Below, piece by piece: positions 7,270-15,051 of a DNA stretch of 26,622 nucleotides (position 1 is its first letter; each line of letters begins with the position of its first letter). The notes beneath the pieces are model-generated. The model ran no database searches and had not been told where the DNA came from. It was given only the letters and a program-made list of their open reading frames with translations. The DNA comes from Prevotella sp. UBA5387 (GTDB taxonomy: Bacteria > Bacteroidota > Bacteroidia > Bacteroidales > Bacteroidaceae), in NCBI GenBank assembly GCA_002407775.1, contig DHOP01000027.1, positions 1 through 26,622 on the forward strand, written 5' to 3'. Both the position numbers and the translations under genes were made by a program.

Positions 7270-8472
7270 ATGAATAACAAACTGTTTCTAGCAGCTGTTG
7301 CATTATTTGCTACTACAATATGCACGGCTGGTGAGAATGAGAAGGCTAATCCTAACAAGCCTGTATTTACTGTTGTGAAGCAGAATCCGATAACGAGTGT
7401 AAAGGACCAAAATCAGTCAGGAACCTGCTGGGACTACTCGACTATGAGTTATTTTGAGGCTGAAATTCTCAAGTCCACTGGCAAAACCTACGATCTTTGT
7501 GAGAGTTTCGTTGCCAACAAGACTTATATGGATCGTGCCATTCAGGTTGTAAGACTGCATGGCGATTGTCAGTTCTCAGAGGGAGGTGCCAGCAATGACG
7601 TGCTCTATGCCATCCAGAACTATGGAATCTGCCCTGAAGATGCCATGCCTCTTCCTGGAACCCCACAAGGAGATTCACTCTATAACTTCAATGAGTTCTT
7701 CTCTTTGATGACTCCCTACGTGCAGGGTGTTGCCAAGAGCTCAGCCAAGAAGATTTCAAATCAGTGGAAAGAAGGACTACAGGGTATTCTCGATGCCTAT
7801 CTTGGCAAGTGCCCAGAGAAATTCAACTATCAGGGAAAGACCTATACTCCGCAAACTTTTGCTGCAAGCCTTGGTCTCGACTGGAACAACTATACTACAT
7901 TCACCTCCTACACACATCATCCTTTCTGGACATCTTTTGCTGTTGAGGTGCAGGACAACTGGCGCAATCCTCTGTCATGGAACATCCCTATCGAAGACAT
8001 CGAGAAGATCATTGACAACGCTGTGATGAACGGTTACACGGTCGCTTGGGGTGGCGATGTGAGCGAAGACGGATTCACACGCACAGGTCTTGCCTATATG
8101 ATTGACACCAAGAAGATGGAGAATTTAAAGGGCAGTGACATGGCTAAATGGCTCAAGCTTGCCCCAGCTAAAAAGAAAAGTTTGGTGGACTCATTGGGCG
8201 TGGATGTACCAGAGATTGGAGTAAGTCAGAAATTGCGTCAGGAGAACTATGACAACTGGCAGCTCACAGACGACCATGGCATGCTCATTTATGGTATTGC
8301 CAAGGACCAAAAAGGCAAGGAATACTATATGGTGAAGAACTCCTGGGGAGAGACAGGTGAGTACAAGGGCACATGGTATATGACTAAGAGTTTCATTCTC
8401 AATAATCTCATGGATATGATGATTAACAAGAATGCAGTTCCAAAAGATATTCGCAAGAAACTAGATATTTAA
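7270..8472 (+). CDS. secreted C1 family cysteine peptidase (bleomycin hydrolase / aminopeptidase C type)
   Basis: 400-aa papain-fold peptidase with a signal peptide (residues 1-20, cleavage near CTAG), so it is exported, unlike cytoplasmic PepC. The active site is complete: oxyanion Gln47, nucleophile Cys53 in GTCW, His336 in DDHGM and Asn357 in KNSWG. The long insert between Cys and His (about 280 residues) is typical of subfamily C1B. Family members trim peptides as aminopeptidases; this one should act in the periplasm or outside. It is probably cotranscribed with the Xaa-Pro aminopeptidase gene and ends at a strong terminator. Confidence 0.9.
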   Translation: MNNKLFLAAVALFATTICTAGENEKANPNKPVFTVVKQNPITSVKDQNQSGTCWDYSTMSYFEAEILKSTGKTYDLCESFVANKTYMDRAIQVVRLHGDCQFSEGGASNDVLYAIQNYGICPEDAMPLPGTPQGDSLYNFNEFFSLMTPYVQGVAKSSAKKISNQWKEGLQGILDAYLGKCPEKFNYQGKTYTPQTFAASLGLDWNNYTTFTSYTHHPFWTSFAVEVQDNWRNPLSWNIPIEDIEKIIDNAVMNGYTVAWGGDVSEDGFTRTGLAYMIDTKKMENLKGSDMAKWLKLAPAKKKSLVDSLGVDVPEIGVSQKLRQENYDNWQLTDDHGMLIYGIAKDQKGKEYYMVKNSWGETGEYKGTWYMTKSFILNNLMDMMINKNAVPKDIRKKLDI

Positions 8473-8495
8473 TTATCAACTCATATTATTTAATC

Positions 8496-8532
8496 AAGCC
8501 TCGGACATAGAGAATATCCGAGGCTTTTTTAT
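8496..8532 (+). terminator. intrinsic terminator after the C1 peptidase gene
   Basis: A perfect 10-bp stem AAGCCTCGGA (8496-8505) / TCCGAGGCTT (8517-8526) with an 11-nt loop is followed by a T-run. It lies 24 nt after the stop codon. Confidence 0.88.
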
Positions 8533-8877
8533 TTTCACCTTACTAGGCAAGGCCACTAGTTCATCGGAATATCAATAAATGCCGATGTGCATTCCGTTTA
8601 GACTTCATAGGGGGTGTGATTCAATTTGATTCACGGAGTGATTCAAATTAGTTCACGGAGTGATTCAATTTGTTTCACGGAGTGATTCAAATTGAATCAC
8701 AAGCACAATTGATTGTATGTTATGTCAATTAAGGGAAACTATTACCATTGAAGATACTCATGACACACAAGAAACAGTGCATTTCACGACGAGTTACATG
8801 ACTCAGACTTTGTTCACTTGTGTCATAGATGCACCTCACAAAGATGCTTAAAAAAGGGAAAAAGAATGGCATGATTC
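8533..8877. other. non-coding stretch with repeats and hairpins
   Basis: No gene seen. Besides the tandem array (listed separately) it holds two overlapping, mutually exclusive hairpins: CATCGG 8562-8567/CCGATG 8582-8587 and CGGAAT 8565-8570/ATTCCG 8591-8596. It also has a nested pair near the right end: outer ATGACACACAAG 8760-8771 with CTTGTGTCAT 8817-8826 (imperfect), inner GAGT 8791-8794 with ACTC 8801-8804. It may be regulatory DNA or a structured RNA. Confidence 0.4.
8616..8700. repeat. tandem array of four 22-bp palindromic units
   Basis: Units begin at 8616, 8638, 8660 and 8682. Each is a 19-bp imperfect palindrome of the form GTGATTCAAATTGAATCAC followed by GGA (absent after the last). 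The left half GTGATTCAA is invariant. The right half varies (TTTGATTCAC, ATTAGTTCAC, TTTGTTTCAC, ATTGAATCAC), with the fourth unit nearest to a perfect palindrome. Confidence 0.85.
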
Positions 8878-8908
8878 TTGCATCTAGATTATAAAAGGCC
8901 TACTTTTG
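8878..8908 (+). promoter_or_regulatory. promoter of the Bax-inhibitor-1 family gene
   Basis: TTG (8878-8880), 20 bp, TACTTTTG (8901-8908) matches the Bacteroidota consensus. The leader to the ATG at 8944 is about 30 nt. Confidence 0.65.
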
Positions 8909-8943
8909 CAATATAACAAGAAACAAAACGTAAAAAACAAAAT

Positions 8944-9657
8944 ATGGAAGTAAACGAATTAGAACGATTAGTACATGGACGAGAAGGTGCTGTATCAGCA
9001 GCATTCCCTGCCCTTATGCGAAAAGTTTATGTATGGATGGCGATGGCATTGGTTATCACAGGCATCTGCGCCTACGGTGTGGCCACCAGTCCCAACTTGT
9101 TGCAAATACTTTATGGCAATAGGGCAACAATCTGGATACTCTTGATTGCAGAACTTGGATTGGTATTTTATACCACGGCACGTATAGACAAACTGTCATT
9201 GGCAACTGCCACTACATTATTCGCCATTTATTCAGCCCTTAATGGCGTGACGCTTTCCAGCATCTTCTTGGTTTATAGCATGGCCTCCATTGCCAAAGTG
9301 TTCTTCATCACCGCTGGTACGTTCGGAGCGATGGCATTATACGGATATTTTACGAGGACAGACTTGTCAAGGATTGGTAACATTCTTTTCATGGCACTGA
9401 TTGGATTGATTATTGCTACCGTAGTGAATGTTTTCCTTAGGAGTCCAATGTTTGATCTGATCCTTAGCTATATCGGTGTAGCCATATTCGTAGGTCTTAC
9501 GGCATGGGATAGCCAGAAGATTAAGCAGATGTTGCTCCTGCAACCTGACTTAGGTGAGACAGCTCAAAAGTTCGCTCTAATGGGCGCCTTAACCCTATAC
9601 TTGGATTTCATTAACCTCTTCCTATATTTATTGAGGATTTTTGGAAATCGCGAATAA
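8944..9657 (+). CDS. Bax inhibitor-1 (BI-1/YccA-YbhL) family membrane protein
   Basis: 237-aa inner-membrane protein with about seven hydrophobic helices after a short polar N-terminus. The family signature is clear at the end: LTAWDSQKIK (185-194) and LYLDFINLFLYLLRIFG (218-234). Asp189 and Asp221 match the pair that forms the pH-sensing gate in the Bacillus calcium-leak homologue YetJ; whether this protein conducts Ca2+ is inference from family. It is monocistronic, with its own promoter and a hairpin terminator downstream, and converges on the M6 protease gene. The repeat array lies about 180 bp before its promoter. Confidence 0.92.
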   Translation: MEVNELERLVHGREGAVSAAFPALMRKVYVWMAMALVITGICAYGVATSPNLLQILYGNRATIWILLIAELGLVFYTTARIDKLSLATATTLFAIYSALNGVTLSSIFLVYSMASIAKVFFITAGTFGAMALYGYFTRTDLSRIGNILFMALIGLIIATVVNVFLRSPMFDLILSYIGVAIFVGLTAWDSQKIKQMLLLQPDLGETAQKFALMGALTLYLDFINLFLYLLRIFGNRE

Positions 9658-9701
9658 ATAAAACCGATCTTTTAAAAGGTCCAAAACATATAAAAACAAA
9701 G

Positions 9702-9744
9702 TGCCCTGCAAAGTTCAAAAGGATTTTGCAGGGCATTTTACTTT
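9702..9744. terminator. bidirectional terminator between the BI-1 and M6 protease genes
   Basis: Perfect 11-bp stem TGCCCTGCAAA (9702-9712) / TTTGCAGGGCA (9725-9735) with a 12-nt loop. It is T-rich on the right (plus strand) and A-rich on the left (T-rich for the minus strand), so it can serve both convergent genes. Confidence 0.82.
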
Positions 9745-9766
9745 TATGGGGAAGACAAGCAGTGAC

Positions 9767-11929
9767 TTATCTCACTACCTTCTTTCCATCCATAATATAA
9801 ATTCCATGTGACAGACTTTGAAGGTCATTCCCAACATATCGCCCATCGATGGCGAAAATAGCGTGTGTTGAAGGCTGGTGTAAATTTAAACGTTTAATTT
9901 CCGAGGTTGATGCTTTTGCTTGCTTCAAAATCATAACATCATCAAGGAAGAAGCGCTTGCTCGGCTTGAAGGTTAGTTTAGTTTGCCCCTCTCCCACTAG
10001 TTCCAAGCTAAAGTCCTTCCAGACTCCCTTGGTCATCCCTAATGTCACTTCACTGTTTCCAGAGTCAACAAATTTTGCACTACCAACACCAGTAGAGTTT
10101 AATGCTAACTGTAGTTCCGTGCCTTCTTGCAAAGTGTTCCAACCAGCTGCTCGGAAAGTCAACGTACAAGTATCGCCAGTAAGTGTAAACGATGGCGTGG
10201 TGGCATCACCCATGCTAGTGTAATCAGTGCTACCAAATCGTGCACATTTATCCCCGCCATAACCGTAGTCAGCAGCCCAGCCCACATTATCAGGTAATAA
10301 CTCAGCAATAGCTACTGAATAGTTGAATCGTCCGTCATTGCCTCCTGTTCCAGCACACAGATCAAAGGACTCACCGAATACCTTGTTGTCAGCAAGATTT
10401 ATATTTGAATTTACGGCGACAGTATCCGTTTTGATAGCAAACGAAATGGTTCCATCATTATGCTCTGCAATGTTCACAAAACCATAGGGCATGAAGAATT
10501 GATTATCCCTTAATCGGTTGTATAATTCACAGGCAGGAATTGATCTTCGTGTTAAGCTGTCATTTCCATTATATGGGTACGTATCACCTTGTTCTGAGTA
10601 TAAACTTTCATTGTTGTCTGCATGGAAAATCGTTGCACGTTGGTGATTGTTGACAAACTGTCCGTCTGTATTCAAGCCCGTAGAGTTGACACTGTTCCAA
10701 TCCCAAATTGTCTGATCATAATCTATATGTGTGATGAGCAGTCCATGTCCCGGAAGGTCTTTATCGAAGCCTTGCAATTGACGGTTGTCCAAAATATAAT
10801 ATTCGGTCTTATTATTCGGATTATATATGATATAACTTGTTCCCTTATCACTGAGAGGTCTCATACCTGATATTATCGTATCGGAATTCAAACTTACGGG
10901 AGAAGCCCACCCACATATCATCCTTTCGTAGCCTGTATAGCCACTTGGTGTATAGGTAAAGCCATTGTAACATCCTGAATCCATGAGATCCCAACTCCCC
11001 ATGCCATAATTACCGCCATTATTTGTATCATACATATCAGGCAATCCAAGACAATGAGAAAACTCATGACAAATAGTTCCTATACCGTTAACATAGTTAT
11101 TATATGTCATCTCGTTGGCACAGGCATACGTATCAATCTTCGTTCTATCAAGTACTAGGGGAACATCCGTTGATGAAGTTTGAAGCCAGAACATGTGCGG
11201 CCAAATGTACTTATCATCATCTGGATGATCCGCTTGACCATATCCAGAATATAAAGCAAAGACTTCCTCAACCTCTCCATCCTTGTTCCAGTCATAATTA
11301 CTAAAGTCAACTTGAGTATTTATAGCTATACAAGCCTCACGAACCATCTCAGGAACTTTGGCCTCATTGTCATTGCCGTAATAACTGTAAGGTTGTGAAA
11401 CCTTCACTGGACCTACTACATCAAAGCTAAGATCAAACTTACCATCGCTTTGCGCATAGAAATAATCATGCACACTTCCGTTGAAATATTGTTCATTAAA
11501 ACCCTTCAAGTTAGCCACCTTGTCATAAAAGGTTTTGGGATCTGACATTGAAAATGTCTGATCAGGGAACTCCACTAGAATGATAAGTCCCTTTTTCTGT
11601 CCCACATAAGATGATGTTTGTGCTTGAGTGGCACCACTTATCTGTTGAGCATTCTTTTGTAAGATATTTCCAGTATAACGCTTACCTTGTGCAACACTGG
11701 TTTGGGGTGTCTCAGCAAGCACTTCGAATAGATTCGTTGTAGGGTTTTTCACATAGCGTAATCCGTCTTCCCCCTGCCAATAATGTTGTCGTTCGTCCCC
11801 AAAGGCCTGAACTTTTATCTCTCGACCATCCGCCAATCTAACAGTATGCCAAATACCAGGATAGACCGGAGAGGCAATTGAAATAGATACGAACAGCACC
11901 AGTATGGTACACAGCAGAGTTCTCTTCAT
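9767..11929 (-). CDS. secreted M6 family metalloprotease with type IX-like C-terminal tail
   Basis: 720-aa zinc endopeptidase of the immune-inhibitor-A family. Signal peptide 1-19 (MKRTLLCTILVLFVSISIAS). A propeptide-like region precedes the catalytic domain (about 110-460). The zinc motif is HEFSH (288-292) followed by GLPD with Asp298, and a Ca-loop-like DWNKDGEVEE (213-222) precedes it. A beta-rich region follows, and the last 40 residues (NDLQSLSHGIYIMDGKKVVR at the very end) resemble the Prevotella/Porphyromonas tail recognised by type IX secretion. I start at ATG 11929 because the frame's earlier ATG (11983) overlaps the promoter. The SusCD operon upstream on the same strand ends at a hairpin, so this gene is separately transcribed but likely related in role (peptide supply). 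Confidence 0.87.
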   Translation of the reverse strand: MKRTLLCTILVLFVSISIASPVYPGIWHTVRLADGREIKVQAFGDERQHYWQGEDGLRYVKNPTTNLFEVLAETPQTSVAQGKRYTGNILQKNAQQISGATQAQTSSYVGQKKGLIILVEFPDQTFSMSDPKTFYDKVANLKGFNEQYFNGSVHDYFYAQSDGKFDLSFDVVGPVKVSQPYSYYGNDNEAKVPEMVREACIAINTQVDFSNYDWNKDGEVEEVFALYSGYGQADHPDDDKYIWPHMFWLQTSSTDVPLVLDRTKIDTYACANEMTYNNYVNGIGTICHEFSHCLGLPDMYDTNNGGNYGMGSWDLMDSGCYNGFTYTPSGYTGYERMICGWASPVSLNSDTIISGMRPLSDKGTSYIIYNPNNKTEYYILDNRQLQGFDKDLPGHGLLITHIDYDQTIWDWNSVNSTGLNTDGQFVNNHQRATIFHADNNESLYSEQGDTYPYNGNDSLTRRSIPACELYNRLRDNQFFMPYGFVNIAEHNDGTISFAIKTDTVAVNSNINLADNKVFGESFDLCAGTGGNDGRFNYSVAIAELLPDNVGWAADYGYGGDKCARFGSTDYTSMGDATTPSFTLTGDTCTLTFRAAGWNTLQEGTELQLALNSTGVGSAKFVDSGNSEVTLGMTKGVWKDFSLELVGEGQTKLTFKPSKRFFLDDVMILKQAKASTSEIKRLNLHQPSTHAIFAIDGRYVGNDLQSLSHGIYIMDGKKVVR

Positions 11930-11972
11930 TGATGATATTATCATTATATAACTAGGGTGAAATAACATCCAG

Positions 11973-12003
11973 CAAAAGTACACAATTACTGACGTTATTA
12001 CAA
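11973..12003 (-). promoter_or_regulatory. promoter of the M6 protease gene
   Basis: On the minus strand TTG (12001-12003), 20 bp, TACTTTTG (11973-11980). The predicted start of transcription near 11966 excludes the upstream in-frame ATG at 11983 and supports the start at 11929. Confidence 0.65.
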
Positions 12004-12149
12004 GCTTTCTCCAGGTTTATATATTGTGTATAGAAGCCTTGAATATGTAATAACATCTCGATTTTATAACTGAATTCCTTATTTACCTATCGACAATACA
12101 ATCTTCAAGACATGATTACATAAGGAATAACAATAGGTATTAATTCGCT

Positions 12150-12188
12150 GAAAAAACTCCGAGTAAGTTCTCAGACTTACCCGGAGTT
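12150..12188 (-). terminator. terminator of the SusCD operon
   Basis: On the minus strand a 14-bp stem with one mismatch pairs 12175-12188 with 12155-12168 (AACTCCGGGTAAGT / ACTTACTCGGAGTT) and runs into a T-tract. It lies about 20 nt after the last gene of the operon. Confidence 0.85.
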
Positions 12189-12209
12189 AATTTATAATGA
12201 TTATTTATC

Positions 12210-12764
12210 TTAATCGTTTTCTGCCAAGCCACTATAACGTACTCCGTGAACGAAATACTTTACATAGCCATTAGAAGTTGCAGAAGCATCTTGAGAATAC
12301 TGAACATAGAAGCTAATAGAATCACAAACTGTTCCGTTTTTCTGTTTTCCACCGTTCTTAACAATAACGCCATCACTGATTGTTATCTTATCAGATACGT
12401 AATCAGTATAGTCACCCTTTTCTGGATCATGGTTCTCATTTGTAACGCTTCCATTTGTAGAGAAAGTTAAACCTTGCAAATTTAAATTTGCAATACCCTT
12501 AAACCCTAAGAAATTATAGAGGTCATCCACGTAAAGTTGAGTTCCGTCATCAGAAACGGTATTATAAGTAAGTACCATGCTGCGTCCTTCATTGAAGTCA
12601 TTACCGCCCTCGATAACATTACCATCTGCATCACAGCAATCATAAGTGACATACCATTGTCCCGCAGCTGGCTGTGTGACTGTTCCACCAACCTCATCTT
12701 TAGAGCAGGAAGCCATAACGAATGTCAATAACAGCGAGGCTGTAAAATATATGATTTTCTTCAT
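12210..12764 (-). CDS. outer-membrane lipoprotein, Lipid_bd-like (putative lipid-binding hydrolase family)
   Basis: 184-aa lipoprotein, last gene of the SusCD operon. The signal peptide ends in a lipobox with lipidated Cys20 (VMASC), followed by SKDE, which fits the Bacteroidota lipoprotein export signal for surface display. The mature part is beta-rich (WYVTYDCCDADG near the start, YVKYFVHGVRYSG near the end) and resembles PF12888, found beside SusCD pairs; the name does not establish an enzymatic function. By position it corresponds to BT2261 of B. thetaiotaomicron, an accessory lipoprotein of a SusCD complex. It starts 16 bp after the preceding gene. Confidence 0.68.
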   Translation of the reverse strand: MKKIIYFTASLLLTFVMASCSKDEVGGTVTQPAAGQWYVTYDCCDADGNVIEGGNDFNEGRSMVLTYNTVSDDGTQLYVDDLYNFLGFKGIANLNLQGLTFSTNGSVTNENHDPEKGDYTDYVSDKITISDGVIVKNGGKQKNGTVCDSISFYVQYSQDASATSNGYVKYFVHGVRYSGLAEND

Positions 12765-12780
12765 TGTTGTAATCTATTGA

Positions 12781-13509
12781 TTATTTATTTAATACTACGT
12801 GGAAAGTATATCCCAAGACTTTAGCGTCATAAGTAATCGTCTCTGTATCAGGATTATAACTCCCATCGAAATTAGTACATCCAGCAGTATCTCCAAACGA
12901 TGGTACTCCTGACGAGGAAATCTTTACAAGTTTATTATCTGAAGTAAGCTGTAAAATACCAGAACTCATAAGGTTATAATCCGTATTAGGTGATCCAGGT
13001 GATCCATAACGATGTTGTTGGTAAAAACCAGCCATATAATCATCTATTGTAAACACACCTGGACATAAATAAACTATCTTCACTGTACAGTTAGTGAATG
13101 TTTCTCCATTATCAGTTCTGCTTGATGCTGGTTGCACTTTCCACGTACCACCTAAATCTGTTGTGATTGTAGGATCACAAACAGCAACAGTACGTTTCTC
13201 AGACCAAGAATATCCATTAGGACCTGTTGCAGAATATTTTACATAGTAAATTCCGGCTGTATTAATGTCAATTTTATCCAAACCTGTGGTGGTCATTTTG
13301 GATGTATAATCTTGTCCGACAAAAGTTGCTGATGCACCAGCATCAGTATAAGTTTCACCAATTGGCGAAATAGTGAATTTTTCGCCATTCAGAACAATCT
13401 TTGGATAATCATCAACAGATGTCAATCCTTCAGAATCTAAATTCCCATCACAGCTAGCCAAAGCTACTATCGCCAGCAATGAAAACAAATGATAATATAT
13501 CTTCTTCAT
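12781..13509 (-). CDS. SusCD-associated lipoprotein with Ig-like domain (DUF5011/DUF5012-like)
   Basis: 242-aa lipoprotein; signal peptide with lipidated Cys20 (VALASC, then DGNLD). Residues about 30-110 form an Ig-like beta domain of the DUF5011 type (KIVLNGEKF, ETYTDAGASA, AGIYYVKYSATGPNG). The C-terminal half begins LGGTWKVQP and looks like the DUF5012 domain seen in this operon context. It is likely an accessory subunit on the SusCD transporter, by position like BT2262 of B. thetaiotaomicron. It lies 30 bp downstream of the SusD gene and 16 bp upstream of the last operon gene. The assignment rests on recognised features and gene order, not on an alignment. Confidence 0.65.
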   Translation of the reverse strand: MKKIYYHLFSLLAIVALASCDGNLDSEGLTSVDDYPKIVLNGEKFTISPIGETYTDAGASATFVGQDYTSKMTTTGLDKIDINTAGIYYVKYSATGPNGYSWSEKRTVAVCDPTITTDLGGTWKVQPASSRTDNGETFTNCTVKIVYLCPGVFTIDDYMAGFYQQHRYGSPGSPNTDYNLMSSGILQLTSDNKLVKISSSGVPSFGDTAGCTNFDGSYNPDTETITYDAKVLGYTFHVVLNK

Positions 13510-13539
13510 TTTTTTACATTTTTTTGTAATGTCATTCGA

Positions 13540-15033
13540 TTACCTTACCCAAAAGATAGGTGTTGTATATCCTTTGAATTGAGGTGCATTACTATTTCTG
13601 GAAGTTGAACTCTCTGGATAAGGCCAACGTTGCAATAATTTTTTTGATCCCACTTGTCCAAAGACCTGATAAGGAGTATAAAGCGTTCCAGGTACGTATT
13701 CTGAGGGCTTATAGGAATTATCAGATACTCCATCATAAAGATCACTACCTTGAATATCACCAAAAGCTGGATAACCTAATCTACGTAGTTCGCAATAAGC
13801 TTCAAAGTTATTACAACCTGCAAGAGCGACCCATTTTGCAATTCCAATAGACTTCTTATAATTCTGTGAATCGTATGGATATGCCTTAATACAGTCTTCT
13901 GCACCGTCTACTCCGGCTTGTGCGAAGCTAGCACGAATAGCATCATTGTAATATTGCTTTGCATTTATACTATCACCTTTTTTTGCATAGTATTCGGCTA
14001 TGAAGAATTTTGTTTCAAACAGAGAAATCAAATATACTGGCATATCATAAGATGCATTTGGACGACACCAATAACTTGCCTTATATTTGCTAGACTTTGA
14101 GAAATTTGAACCAGACACTCCTCCAGTGTATTCTCCATTGTCGCTTTTGTTGTACCAAGCCGCAAAACGTGGATCTATATAGGCTGCAGATTGCATAGTG
14201 CCTTGTAACGCAATATTAGCAATCACGTTAACTTGAGTTGAACCCCATTTGGGTGAAAACTCTTCTGCGTAGAATGGACTCATGGCACCAGACTCATCCT
14301 TCCAACAATTTTTATAAGCTACATCCTTTTGTGGGAAATCATTCTCATTAATAAGATCAGCAATCTGGCTTGTTACATCAGTCACTCCACTTTCGCGCAT
14401 CAGAATTCGCAACTTAAGAGCTTTAGCAAAACGAATCCAATTAGTTGCAGATTCACCTGGGAAGAGAAAATTAGTTGCAACAGTCTGTGCAGGATAAGTA
14501 TGTGATAAGGCTTCATCTAATTCTTTAATTAAACCAGCATATATATCCTTACCCTCATCATACTTGGGTGATAGGTTAGTTTCATCAAGTGCCTCTGTAT
14601 AAGGCATCTCTCCATAAGCATCAACTAACACCTGATAAGTGAATACTCTCAGTGAAGTGGCAGCCAAATAAGTACCCCAATCTTGAGCAGCTGAAGCTTT
14701 GTCCCGAATAGTTTGCAAATTTTTCAAAGCACGCTGAGTCAATTGAGTGTAGGAACCTGAAGAACGAGTAGCAGACTGCGAGAATTGGGAGTAGTCTAAA
14801 TAGTTAGAAGTTCCAAAATCTTGTGCAAAATGCTGGCTATAATAACCACCAGTTATGCGGAAATAGTCACCGTAACTGGCTGCGATATTCATCTCTGCTC
14901 CAGGTAGCAACACATTACTAGTAATGCCGCTCTCGGTAGGCGAGTTAGGGTCTTGATTAATATCAAGATAACTATCGCACGAAGCTAAGGCTAAGCCGAG
15001 AAATATTGTTGTTAAAAATTTTATTCTTTTCAT
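13540..15033 (-). CDS. SusD/RagB family nutrient-binding outer-membrane lipoprotein (SusD-like_2)
   Basis: 497-aa substrate-capturing lid of the SusC channel. Lipoprotein signal with Cys19 (LALASC) followed by DSYLDINQDPNSP, the hallmark N-terminus of the SusD-like_2 (PF12771) subgroup. TPR-like helices occupy the first half (for example TQLTQRALKNLQTIRD), and conserved segments such as ALKLRILMRESG (about 210-221), FFIAEYYAKKGD and YCELRRLGYPAF follow. It is directly downstream of SusC (18 bp), as expected. The ligand cannot be read from the sequence. No glycosidase or sulfatase lies nearby, while proteases do, so peptides are a plausible substrate. Confidence 0.93.
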   Translation of the reverse strand: MKRIKFLTTIFLGLALASCDSYLDINQDPNSPTESGITSNVLLPGAEMNIAASYGDYFRITGGYYSQHFAQDFGTSNYLDYSQFSQSATRSSGSYTQLTQRALKNLQTIRDKASAAQDWGTYLAATSLRVFTYQVLVDAYGEMPYTEALDETNLSPKYDEGKDIYAGLIKELDEALSHTYPAQTVATNFLFPGESATNWIRFAKALKLRILMRESGVTDVTSQIADLINENDFPQKDVAYKNCWKDESGAMSPFYAEEFSPKWGSTQVNVIANIALQGTMQSAAYIDPRFAAWYNKSDNGEYTGGVSGSNFSKSSKYKASYWCRPNASYDMPVYLISLFETKFFIAEYYAKKGDSINAKQYYNDAIRASFAQAGVDGAEDCIKAYPYDSQNYKKSIGIAKWVALAGCNNFEAYCELRRLGYPAFGDIQGSDLYDGVSDNSYKPSEYVPGTLYTPYQVFGQVGSKKLLQRWPYPESSTSRNSNAPQFKGYTTPIFWVR

Positions 15034-15051
15034 AATGTAGCCAATATCGTT

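Noticed and set aside
8616..8700. CRISPR array
   Set aside because: The units abut directly with no unique spacers; it is a plain tandem repeat.
9849..10223. 124-codon plus-strand frame inside the M6 protease gene
   Set aside because: It lies antisense to a well-supported gene, has no ribosome site or domain, and reflects codon shadowing.
11930..11983. 18-codon N-terminal extension of the M6 protease
   Set aside because: It overlaps the consensus -7 box at 11973-11980, and the downstream ATG begins a typical signal peptide.
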